Assembly (NCBI GenBank): GCA_944391265.1
Contig: CALXSX010000021.1
Coordinates: forward strand, 1-6,318
Length of the DNA stretch: 6,318 nucleotides
From: an uncultured Clostridia bacterium
GTDB taxonomy: Bacteria > Bacillota > Clostridia > UBA1381
Reading direction: 5' to 3'
Made by a program: the position numbers and the translations under genes
Shown: one piece after another, positions 1 to 6,104 of the stretch
How positions within the stretch are numbered: the stretch's first letter is position 1
Layout: the number at the start of each line of letters is the position of its first letter
Notes under the pieces: generated by a model
The model's input: the letters and a program-made list of their open reading frames with translations, nothing else
What the model was told of the DNA's origin: nothing
Databases searched by the model: none

Positions 1-109
1 GATAGAGTTTGTCTCGCGAATCAGAGGAGAAATTAAATTTAATTCAAAAAATGAGCTTGTTGACCAGATAAAAAGCGATATTATTAAAGCAAGAAAGGAA
101 CTGATATAA
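1..109 (+). CDS. ribF: RibF C-terminus, FAD synthetase/riboflavin kinase (5' truncated)
   Basis: Only the last 35 residues are present (codons begin at base 2, TAA at 107-109). They read IEFVSRIRGEIKFNSKNELV and on to the stop. This fits the RibF family C-terminal pattern of a Val/Ile-Glu-Phe stretch, then IR-x-E-x-KF-x-S-x-x-EL-x-x-QI-x-x-D, at the end of the riboflavin kinase domain. RibF phosphorylates riboflavin to FMN and adenylylates FMN to FAD in the cytoplasm. The stop is one base before the glmU start, and the glmU ribosome binding site lies inside this coding region, so the two are probably translationally coupled or at least co-transcribed. The assignment rests on a short but characteristic tail. 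The catalytic regions lie outside the window and cannot be checked. Confidence 0.82.
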   Translation, partial: IEFVSRIRGEIKFNSKNELVDQIKSDIIKARKELI

Positions 110-110
110 A

Positions 111-1301
111 ATGGAAAGATTTACTGCTGTAATAACGGCATTTGAGGTGAGTGAAGCGATGAAATCGTCAAAACCAAACGCGCTGAATAAGATGTGCGGT
201 GTGCCGATGCTTAGATTTGTTATAGACGCGGTAAAAGATGCCGGAGCCGAAAAAGTAATTTCAATCTCCGGAACATGTGAAGTCCCTGGCTGTGAATGTG
301 ACTTTGCCGAAAGCACAGCTGCCGCCATTTCGCGCAGTACGTCGAAAATTGCAGTTGTATGCAGGGGGGACATGCCGCTTCTTGATTCCCGTTCAATAAA
401 AGATGCTGTTACAAATCATGTTTTGTCGCAAGCTGATGTTACTCTCGTAAATTCGGGCAAGGACAATTTTATGTATATTTTTAATACCTGTGAGATTGTG
501 AAGGCTGCTGAATCAACAGAATTATTGGATTTTGAAAAACTTGCTGAAAACATAGGCAAAGCAGGAAAAACCGTTTTGACATATTCTGTTGAAGATGAAG
601 TGCAGGCAACTGTAGTTACCGACAGAATAAAGCTCAGTGAGGCAGAGTCGCTAATGCAGGAAAAGATAAACCGCCAGTATATGGCAGACGGCGTTACTAT
701 ACACAATCCGTCAACGGTAATTATAGAGCCTGGAGTAAAGATAGGTGTTGACTGTGAGATATATCCGAATGTTATATTACAGGCTGGAACGGTAATAGGC
801 AAAAATGTTCTTGTCGGAAGCGGAAGCCGCCTGTCAGGCGCTAAGATAGGTGACGGCACAGATATACAAAGCTCTGTTATAATCGATTCGGAAATTGGAT
901 CCAATACCCATGTCGGGCCGTTTGCATATGTTCGCCCGAATTGTTGTGTAGGGGACGAGGTAAAAGTTGGGGATTTCGTTGAACTTAAGAACGCCAATAT
1001 CGGCAGCGGAACGAAAATTTCTCATCTTACGTATGTCGGCGATGCAGATGTTGGTGAAAAATGCAATTTTGGCTGCGGAACGGTAACGGTGAATTACGAT
1101 GGGAAAAAGAAGTACAGAACGAGAATAGGTGACAACGTATTTATCGGCTGTAATTCGAATCTCGTTGCACCGGTTACTCTGAAGTCCGGCGCATACACAG
1201 CCGCCGGCTCGACGATAACTGATGAGGTGCCTGAAAATACGCTTGCTATAGCGAGGGCAAGACAAATAAATAAAAGTACGTGGAATGACAGAAGAAAGTA
1301 A
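111..1301 (+). CDS. glmU: GlmU homologue: intact glucosamine-1-P acetyltransferase domain, degenerate uridyltransferase domain
   Basis: Bifunctional GlmU acetylates glucosamine-1-phosphate with acetyl-CoA (C-terminal left-handed beta-helix), then transfers UMP from UTP (N-terminal Rossmann domain) to give UDP-GlcNAc for the cell wall. Here the beta-helix, residues about 195-380, is complete. Residues aligning with the E. coli acetyltransferase site are all present: R275, K293, H305 (catalytic His), Y308, N319, N328 and K334, in the family motifs SHLTYVGDA, NYDGKKKY and AIARARQ. The N-terminal domain is only about 180 residues instead of about 230, which explains the total of 396 versus about 456. 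The UTP signature LAAGxGTRM is replaced by ITAFEVSEAM, the following catalytic Lys is Asn23, the QLGTxHA and YGRI motifs are gone, and the Mg-binding Asn of VNDR is Thr170. Only the GDMPLL motif (Asp87) and the C-terminal VTDRIKLSEAE linker remain recognisable. The frame is open throughout, so this is not a frameshift. The ATG is preceded by AAAGGAA (94-100). I infer an acetyltransferase with little or no uridyltransferase activity. Confidence 0.9.
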   Translation: MERFTAVITAFEVSEAMKSSKPNALNKMCGVPMLRFVIDAVKDAGAEKVISISGTCEVPGCECDFAESTAAAISRSTSKIAVVCRGDMPLLDSRSIKDAVTNHVLSQADVTLVNSGKDNFMYIFNTCEIVKAAESTELLDFEKLAENIGKAGKTVLTYSVEDEVQATVVTDRIKLSEAESLMQEKINRQYMADGVTIHNPSTVIIEPGVKIGVDCEIYPNVILQAGTVIGKNVLVGSGSRLSGAKIGDGTDIQSSVIIDSEIGSNTHVGPFAYVRPNCCVGDEVKVGDFVELKNANIGSGTKISHLTYVGDADVGEKCNFGCGTVTVNYDGKKKYRTRIGDNVFIGCNSNLVAPVTLKSGAYTAAGSTITDEVPENTLAIARARQINKSTWNDRRK

Positions 1302-1328
1302 AAGCATCACATGAAAGGTGAGGTATAA

Positions 1329-1889
1329 ATGTATCTTGCAGCAGGACTGGGAAATCCCGGAGATCAATATAAAATGACGCGTCATAATATCGGTTTTGAA
1401 GTAATAGATTATATGGCAAGAGAAAACAAGGTAAAGATAAAGAAGCTTAAATTTAAAGGAATATACGGAGAGATGAATATCTGCGGCGAAAAGCTTATAC
1501 TGCTAAAGCCGCAGACATATATGAACCTAAGCGGAGAGAGCGTGTCTCAGTACTGCTCGTTTTTTAAAATACCACCAGAGAAAGTTATAATAATTTGCGA
1601 TGATATATCGCTTCCGGCAGGGAAAATACGTATACGTACTAAAGGCTCCGCAGGCGGACACAACGGATTAAAATCAATAATACAATGTCTTTCAAGCGAT
1701 GCTTTTATGAGAATTAAAATCGGAGTGGGCGCGCCTGAGAATGAGGGCTATGACCTTGCAGATTATGTGCTTGGCAGATTTACAAAGGATGAAATTCCTG
1801 TTCTGGAAAAGTCAATCATAAATTCTGCATCAGCTGTACGGGAGATAATCACTGCGGGTGCGGAAAGTGCCATGAACAAATTTAATTGA
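1329..1889 (+). CDS. pth: Peptidyl-tRNA hydrolase (Pth)
   Basis: Pth cleaves the ester bond of peptidyl-tRNA dropped from ribosomes, recycling tRNA in the cytoplasm; it is a monomeric enzyme of about 190 residues, and this one has 186. All expected motifs are visible: GLGNPG at residues 6-11 (Asn9), TRHNIGF at 17-23 (catalytic His19), the TYMNLSG loop at 63-69 (Asn66), CDDISLP at 90-96 (Asp91, which polarises the His) and GGHNGLK at 109-115 (Asn112). The VGxG-P segment and the DYVLGRF motif follow in order. The start is fixed by the family N-terminus and by a strong AAAGGTGAGG ribosome binding site at 1314-1323. The gene lies 27 bases after glmU and 15 bases before mfd, as expected for one transcript. 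In B. subtilis prs and ctc separate glmU and pth; both are absent here. Confidence 0.97.
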   Translation: MYLAAGLGNPGDQYKMTRHNIGFEVIDYMARENKVKIKKLKFKGIYGEMNICGEKLILLKPQTYMNLSGESVSQYCSFFKIPPEKVIIICDDISLPAGKIRIRTKGSAGGHNGLKSIIQCLSSDAFMRIKIGVGAPENEGYDLADYVLGRFTKDEIPVLEKSIINSASAVREIITAGAESAMNKFN

Positions 1890-1904
1890 CGGAGTGATTT
1901 TTTA

Positions 1905-4900
1905 ATGAGGTTCGGAGATGTTCTGAACGGCAGCAACGCATTCAGAAAAGTGATTGCAAAAATAGATAATAATGAGTTTCCTGTAAAAATAACGGGCGTT
2001 TGTGAAAGTGCAAACGGACATGTAATTTCGTCAATAGCGTCAGCTTCTCGAGCTTTGGTTATATGTTACACCGATATGGAGGCAGCGGAGCTTTATAAGG
2101 ATTTAACTTTCTATTCGGAGAATGTATACAGGTTCCCTACAAAGGAGCTTGTGTATTATAATGTAGATGCAGTAGGCCGTGAAAGTGAGAACAGACGTAT
2201 TCGTGCGCTGTTTAATTGGAGTAAAGGCGGTATACTTGTGTCATCGGTTGACGCAATTATGCAGTACACGATGCCCAGAAACCATTTTGACTCTGATAGA
2301 TTAGAGCTTAAGATTGGTGACATATATAATCTTGAAGACCTTTCGCAAAAACTTGTTGCGATGGGGTATAACAGAGCCCCTGAGGTAGACGGAGTGGGGC
2401 TCTTTTCAGTGAGAGGCGGAATAGTTGATATTTTTTCCCCCAACAACAGGCTTCCGGTAAGAGTAGAGTTCTTTGACGATGAAGTGGATTCGCTTAGATT
2501 TTTCGACTGGGAAACGCAAAGAAGTACGGAAAACGCGGACGAGGTAACTATACTTCCGGCCTGTGAGGCTGTAATGGATACAGACGAGAGGAAGCAGCTT
2601 GCAGAAACTATTTCCGGGCTTTGCAAAGAGCACCCGGACGACGATTCGCTTGCCTCAGAGATGGCAAAGGCTGAGGAAGGTGTTTATTTTCCGTCTGTAG
2701 ATAAATATGTGAGTTCTGCCTACGGGAAAATTCCGCTCCTGACTGATTATATAGACGGTGCGAGCGTTTTTGTTGTTGATCCGAAAAGGATTGCTGACAG
2801 ATTTAAAAATTTTTGCCATGACAAGGCGGATTTGATAGCGCAGCTGATAGAAAGGGGAGCTGTTTACGGCAGCGGTTCAGCTCTTTTTCCTGACGGCTCA
2901 GAAATCTGGAACAAATTATGCGGAGAAAATGTAATTTTTATATCTTCGTTTGATTCTGACGCTGATTCCATAGAGGTAAAAACGCGTCAGACCGTGTCAT
3001 TTCATGGAAAGATAGAATATCTTTATGATTCTTTGACAGAGTATCAGAAAAGAAAAAAGACTGTTGTTATTCTTGTACAAAGTAATGAGAAAAGTGAAAA
3101 TCTTCTCGGCGTCCTCAAAGAGCGCGGTTATGACTGCCGTTTGGGCAGCGGAGATGACATTGAAGAGGGAAGAATAAATATACTTATCGGATCTGCAAAA
3201 GCTGGCTTTGAATACCCGGAGATTGATTTTGTGCTCATATCTGATAGAGAAATATTTGAGGGTACAGAGCGCAGAGCAAGACGCAGGGCAGAAAATACAA
3301 AACGCATAAAGTCGTATTCAGAGATACAGCGGGGCGATTATGTAGTTCATCAGTTGCATGGTATAGGAGTTTATGACGGCATACGCCAGAATACCGTTAA
3401 TGGCATAACGAAAGACTACCTTCGTGTTTTGTACAAGGACGGCGATGTGCTGTATGTACCGGTCGAGCAGCTTGATTTGCTTTATAAATACAGCGGATCT
3501 GATGGGGCAAAGGTTAAAGTAAATAAGCTCGGTGGCAAAGAATGGAGTAAAACTAAGCAACGCGTTAAGAAGGCTACAGATGAGATGGCAAAGCAGCTCG
3601 CTCAGCTTTATGCACAGAGGGAGAGGAGCAAGGGCTTTGCATTTTCCAAGGATACGGTATGGCAAAGAGATTTTGAAGACTCGTTTATATATACTGAGAC
3701 TGAGGACCAGTTAAGAAGTATTGAAGAGGTAAAACACGACATGGAAAGCGAGAGACCCATGGAAAGGCTGCTATGCGGCGATGTCGGATTTGGGAAAACC
3801 GAGGTGGCGCTCAGAGCAGCGTTCAAAGCCGTAATGGATAGTAAACAGGTTGCGTATCTGTGCCCTACTACAATACTTGCCATGCAGCATTACGATACAT
3901 TTACTGAGCGTATGTCAAAATTTCCTATAAAGGTTGAAATGCTGTCGAGATTTCGGACGAAGGCTCAGCAAAGCAAAATCATAAAAAAACTTAAAAACGG
4001 TGAGATTGATGTAATAATAGGCACTCACAGAATCTTGCAAAAAGATGTCAAGTTCAAGGACCTCGGGCTTCTTATCATAGATGAGGAGCAGCGATTTGGC
4101 GTGGCTCATAAGGAAAAGCTTAAGGAGCTGAAGAAAAATATTGATGTATTATCAATGACTGCTACGCCTATACCCCGAACTCTGCATATGTCGATGATAT
4201 CAGTCAGGGATATGAGCGTGCTGACCCGTCCGCCGCAAAACAGGTATCCTATACAGACATACGTTCTTGAAAACAATCCGTCGATAATACTTGATGCAGT
4301 AAGGCTGGAGCTGTCGCGCGGAGGTCAGGTTTTTTATCTTTATAACCGGATACAGGGTATTTATAAAAAGGCGCAGTGGCTCAAGGATGCATTCCCTGAT
4401 AAGGTCGTAAGAGTGGGGCACGGGCAGATGGAGGAAAATGAGCTTGAAGATATAATGCATGGCATGGTTACCGGGGAAACTGACATTTTAGTTTGTACCA
4501 CAATTATAGAAACGGGGCTTGATATACCGAACGCTAACACTATAATCATAGAAAATGCTGATAAAATGGGTCTCTCGCAGCTGTATCAGCTGAGGGGCAG
4601 AGTGGGCAGATCAAACAAAAAAGCATATGCTTACCTGACGTATCAAAGAGATAAAATAGTATCAGAGGAAGCAGCAAAAAGACTTCAGGCAATAAAGGAG
4701 TTTACTGAGTTTGGCTCGGGCTTTAAAATTGCACTGAAGGACCTCGAAATACGCGGAGCAGGCGATATTCTGGGTGCAAAGCAGCACGGACACATGGACG
4801 CTGTAGGATATGACCTTTACTGCAAGATATTGAAGCAGAGCGTTTCCGAGGAGACAGGCGAGAAATTTGAAGAAAAAGCAGAAACTCTTATAGATATAGC

Positions 4901-5303
4901 GGTAGATGCTTACTTGCCGGAAAGGTATATTTCAGACCCTGCACAAAGGATAGATATATATAAGAAAATTTCATTGATAACGGATGAACGAGATAAGATG
5001 GATGTGATAGACGAACTTACTGACAGATATGGTGATGTTCCCAAATCAGCTCAGCAAATTGTTGACGTTGCAGTTTTAAAGACGCGCGCGTCCGGAGCTG
5101 GGATATCTGAACTTGTGCAAAGAGATGATTTTCTTACTGTTAAGTTTAGCAAGGTTGATCTTGATAAGCTGATAGCTATTGTTTCTTCCAGTCCTCTGAA
5201 ATACAAGCTTATTGCAGGTGATGTGCCGCAGCTTAGAATCAGGCTGGATAACAAGCAGAATGTGCTTGAGGAGGCATCGCAATTTATTAACCTCATATCA
5301 TAA
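1905..5303 (+). CDS. mfd: Mfd, transcription-repair coupling factor (ATP-dependent DNA translocase)
   Basis: Mfd binds RNA polymerase stalled at DNA damage, pushes it forward using ATP, and recruits UvrA for nucleotide excision repair. At 1132 residues it is close to the family length (about 1150-1180). The UvrB-like N-terminal module occupies roughly residues 1-340; R170, R186 and F190, in the VRGGIVDIF and RVEFFDD segments, align with the E. coli UvrA-contact residues. The RNA polymerase-interacting domain begins near 476 with RGDYVVHQLHGIGVYDGI. The RecG-like translocase follows: Walker A GDVGFGKTE (625-633), DEEQ box (726-729), SMTATPIPRT motif III, TTIIETGLDIPN motif V and QLRGRVGR motif VI (895-902, arginine finger R902). 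The translocation-in-RecG region ends near EIRGAGDILGAKQHG, and a C-terminal TRCF domain closes the protein. GGAGTGA at 1891-1897 is the ribosome binding site. The gene ends in tandem TAATAA followed by a terminator, so it is probably the last gene of the operon. Confidence 0.98.
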   Translation: MRFGDVLNGSNAFRKVIAKIDNNEFPVKITGVCESANGHVISSIASASRALVICYTDMEAAELYKDLTFYSENVYRFPTKELVYYNVDAVGRESENRRIRALFNWSKGGILVSSVDAIMQYTMPRNHFDSDRLELKIGDIYNLEDLSQKLVAMGYNRAPEVDGVGLFSVRGGIVDIFSPNNRLPVRVEFFDDEVDSLRFFDWETQRSTENADEVTILPACEAVMDTDERKQLAETISGLCKEHPDDDSLASEMAKAEEGVYFPSVDKYVSSAYGKIPLLTDYIDGASVFVVDPKRIADRFKNFCHDKADLIAQLIERGAVYGSGSALFPDGSEIWNKLCGENVIFISSFDSDADSIEVKTRQTVSFHGKIEYLYDSLTEYQKRKKTVVILVQSNEKSENLLGVLKERGYDCRLGSGDDIEEGRINILIGSAKAGFEYPEIDFVLISDREIFEGTERRARRRAENTKRIKSYSEIQRGDYVVHQLHGIGVYDGIRQNTVNGITKDYLRVLYKDGDVLYVPVEQLDLLYKYSGSDGAKVKVNKLGGKEWSKTKQRVKKATDEMAKQLAQLYAQRERSKGFAFSKDTVWQRDFEDSFIYTETEDQLRSIEEVKHDMESERPMERLLCGDVGFGKTEVALRAAFKAVMDSKQVAYLCPTTILAMQHYDTFTERMSKFPIKVEMLSRFRTKAQQSKIIKKLKNGEIDVIIGTHRILQKDVKFKDLGLLIIDEEQRFGVAHKEKLKELKKNIDVLSMTATPIPRTLHMSMISVRDMSVLTRPPQNRYPIQTYVLENNPSIILDAVRLELSRGGQVFYLYNRIQGIYKKAQWLKDAFPDKVVRVGHGQMEENELEDIMHGMVTGETDILVCTTIIETGLDIPNANTIIIENADKMGLSQLYQLRGRVGRSNKKAYAYLTYQRDKIVSEEAAKRLQAIKEFTEFGSGFKIALKDLEIRGAGDILGAKQHGHMDAVGYDLYCKILKQSVSEETGEKFEEKAETLIDIAVDAYLPERYISDPAQRIDIYKKISLITDERDKMDVIDELTDRYGDVPKSAQQIVDVAVLKTRASGAGISELVQRDDFLTVKFSKVDLDKLIAIVSSSPLKYKLIAGDVPQLRIRLDNKQNVLEEASQFINLIS

Positions 5304-5337
5304 TAAGACTTGAGAATCATGGGTTATATCTGAATGA

Positions 5338-5370
5338 AAAAAGGCGGACGCCAGATACGCCCGCCTTTTT
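5338..5370. terminator. Intrinsic bidirectional terminator between mfd and the convergent small gene
   Basis: AAAAAGGCGG (5338-5347) pairs perfectly with CCGCCTTTTT (5361-5370). After one A/C mismatch the stem gains two more G-C pairs (CG with CG) closing a seven-base loop. On the + strand a GC-rich stem ends in five Ts, 35 bases after the mfd stop. On the - strand the same hairpin ends in six Ts, starting only five bases after the stop of the 35-residue gene. The symmetry and position suggest it ends both converging transcripts. Confidence 0.9.
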
Positions 5371-5374
5371 AATA

Positions 5375-5482
5375 TCAGTCGCACATGCAGGTAACAATCA
5401 CAATAATGATAAGTACCCATAAAATCATGTCTAAATCAAAGTTGCAGCCGCCTTTTGAGATGTTGCATCCACATCCTTCCAT
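5375..5482 (-). CDS. Small Cys-X-Cys single-pass membrane peptide, 35 aa, function unknown
   Basis: I do not recognise a named family. The - strand reading frame begins with ATG at 5482-5480 and ends with TGA at 5377-5375. The peptide begins MEGCGCNISKGGCNFDLDM, continues as a hydrophobic helix from about Met19 to Thr31 (ILWVLIIIVIV core), and ends TCMCD. It has five cysteines (4, 6, 13, 32, 34), giving a CGC motif before the helix and a CMC motif after it. Support for a real gene: a perfect AAAGGAGG ribosome binding site eight bases upstream, a terminator directly after the stop, and a location filling an otherwise empty gap between mfd and nrdR. Short Cys/Gly-rich one-helix proteins are common in Clostridia and often associated with sporulation or the envelope (YjcZ-like or high-cysteine families), but that link is only by general resemblance. 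Metal binding, disulfide or membrane roles are possible; none is shown. Confidence 0.8.
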   Translation of the reverse strand: MEGCGCNISKGGCNFDLDMILWVLIIIVIVTCMCD

Positions 5483-5490
5483 GATTGGTG

Positions 5491-5498
5491 CCTCCTTT
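5491..5498 (-). promoter_or_regulatory. Strong ribosome binding site of the 35-aa gene
   Basis: Read on the - strand, AAAGGAGG lies eight bases before the ATG at 5482. It is the closest match to the anti-Shine-Dalgarno in the window and is the main evidence that the short frame is translated, and at this start. Confidence 0.85.
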
Positions 5499-5509
5499 CA
5501 GTTAATGTA

Positions 5510-5541
5510 ATACTATACTATGCCGGGTTAGGATTTTTGCA
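5510..5541 (-). promoter_or_regulatory. Possible promoter of the 35-aa gene (weak)
   Basis: On the - strand, GGCATAGTATAGTAT spans 5524-5510. It contains TATAGT (5517-5512), five of six matches to a sigma-A -10 box. Upstream at about 17-18 bases is only TGCAAAA (5541-5535), a poor -35 box. The CATANNNTA arrangement also resembles -10 elements of sporulation sigma factors E and K, but I found no convincing matching -35. A promoter must lie in this region if the gene is expressed alone; its class is unresolved. Confidence 0.4.
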
Positions 5542-5550
5542 GCTTGTTTC

Positions 5551-5564
5551 TTAAAAATTTTTAA
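5551..5564. promoter_or_regulatory. AT palindrome, possible UP element between divergent promoters
   Basis: TTAAAAATTTTTAA is a perfect 14-base palindrome made only of A and T. Measured from the expected nrdR start site (near 5605) it covers about -54 to -41, where an alpha-subunit UP element sits. Measured from the weaker divergent promoter (start near 5505) it lies at about -46 to -59, also suitable. A bent A-tract or a protein site is equally possible. Confidence 0.4.
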
Positions 5565-5570
5565 AAAGGC

Positions 5571-5598
5571 TTGCATTTTCCTGAAATTAGTGTATAAT
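5571..5598 (+). promoter_or_regulatory. Sigma-A promoter of nrdR
   Basis: TTGCAT (5571-5576) and a perfect TATAAT (5593-5598) are separated by 16 bases. Transcription would start near 5605, about 30 bases before the nrdR ATG, leaving a short leader carrying the GGAGTGA ribosome binding site (5622-5628). The upstream terminator isolates this unit from mfd. I saw no clear NrdR box, so autoregulation is not supported here. Confidence 0.8.
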
Positions 5599-5635
5599 AA
5601 TACATAGAATTTGTCCGTATTGGAGTGAGCTTTTA

Positions 5636-6091
5636 ATGAAATGTCCGTACTGCGGTTATGAGGAAAGCAAGGTAATAGATTCACGACCTGTTGAGGAAAA
5701 CAGCTCTATAAGACGCCGGCGTGAGTGTCTTAACTGCAGCCGACGTTTTACGACCTATGAGATGGTCGAGACAATATCGCTTGTTGTTGTAAAGCGTGAT
5801 CTGTCGCGTCAGCCGTATGACAGAAACAAGGTTTTGGGAGGAATAATGAGAGCGTGTGAAAAGCGCCCCGTTTCCCTCAACAAAATGGAGTCGATAGTTG
5901 ATGATATTGAAAGCGAGCTTTATCAGTCAATGTGCAGAGAAGTTGAAAGCAATACAATAGGTGAAAAGGTGATGAGCAAGCTTAAGGATCTTGATGAGGT
6001 GGCATATGTCAGGTTTGCATCTGTTTATAAAAGGTTCAACGACCTTGAGACATTTATGGACGAGCTTAAGGAGCTTATAAAAAACAAATAA
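5636..6091 (+). CDS. nrdR: NrdR, ATP/dATP-responsive repressor of ribonucleotide reductase genes
   Basis: NrdR binds NrdR boxes upstream of ribonucleotide reductase operons and represses them when dATP is high, using nucleotide binding to its ATP-cone to switch oligomeric state. The protein is 151 residues, the family's usual length. The N-terminal zinc ribbon is complete: C3 and C6 (MKCPYCG), then C31 and C34 (RRECLNC), with the invariant VIDSR stretch at 13-17 and RRFTTYE at 36-42 between and after them. The ATP-cone runs from about 47 to 137 and includes VKRD, the basic PYDRNKV stretch and the closing VAYVRFASVYKRF segment near 122-134. The start is certain from the family N-terminus, the promoter and the GGAGTGA ribosome binding site. 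A thioesterase gene follows 13 bases later, probably on the same transcript. Confidence 0.98.
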   Translation: MKCPYCGYEESKVIDSRPVEENSSIRRRRECLNCSRRFTTYEMVETISLVVVKRDLSRQPYDRNKVLGGIMRACEKRPVSLNKMESIVDDIESELYQSMCREVESNTIGEKVMSKLKDLDEVAYVRFASVYKRFNDLETFMDELKELIKNK

Positions 6092-6104
6092 GAGGTAATT
6101 TTAA

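Noticed and set aside
60..88. TTGACC with a TATTAT/ATTAAA-like sequence in the ribF tail as a glmU promoter
   Set aside because: The good -10 match is only 13 bases away, and at a 17-base spacing the -10 is poor. The one-base gap to ribF favours co-transcription.
111..700. Frameshift or pseudogene explanation for the odd GlmU N-terminus
   Set aside because: The frame is open from a well-placed start through an intact C-terminal domain, and the residual motifs (CGVPM, GDMPLL, TDRIKLSEAE) stay in one frame and in the correct order.
416..997. Long antisense open frame inside glmU (also others at 834-1385, 2156-2626 and 3608-3883)
   Set aside because: These are shadows of strongly conserved genes on the + strand. 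Their translations show no family motifs.
5591..5604. Inverted repeat TGTAT-N4-ATACA over the nrdR -10 box as an NrdR box or operator
   Set aside because: Only five base pairs per arm, created largely by the TATAAT box itself, and it does not match the ACAC...GTGT layout of NrdR boxes.
5502..5684. 60-codon open frame on the - strand over the nrdR promoter and start
   Set aside because: It overlaps the nrdR promoter, ribosome binding site and zinc-ribbon codons antisense, has no recognisable family, and its upstream region is nrdR coding sequence.
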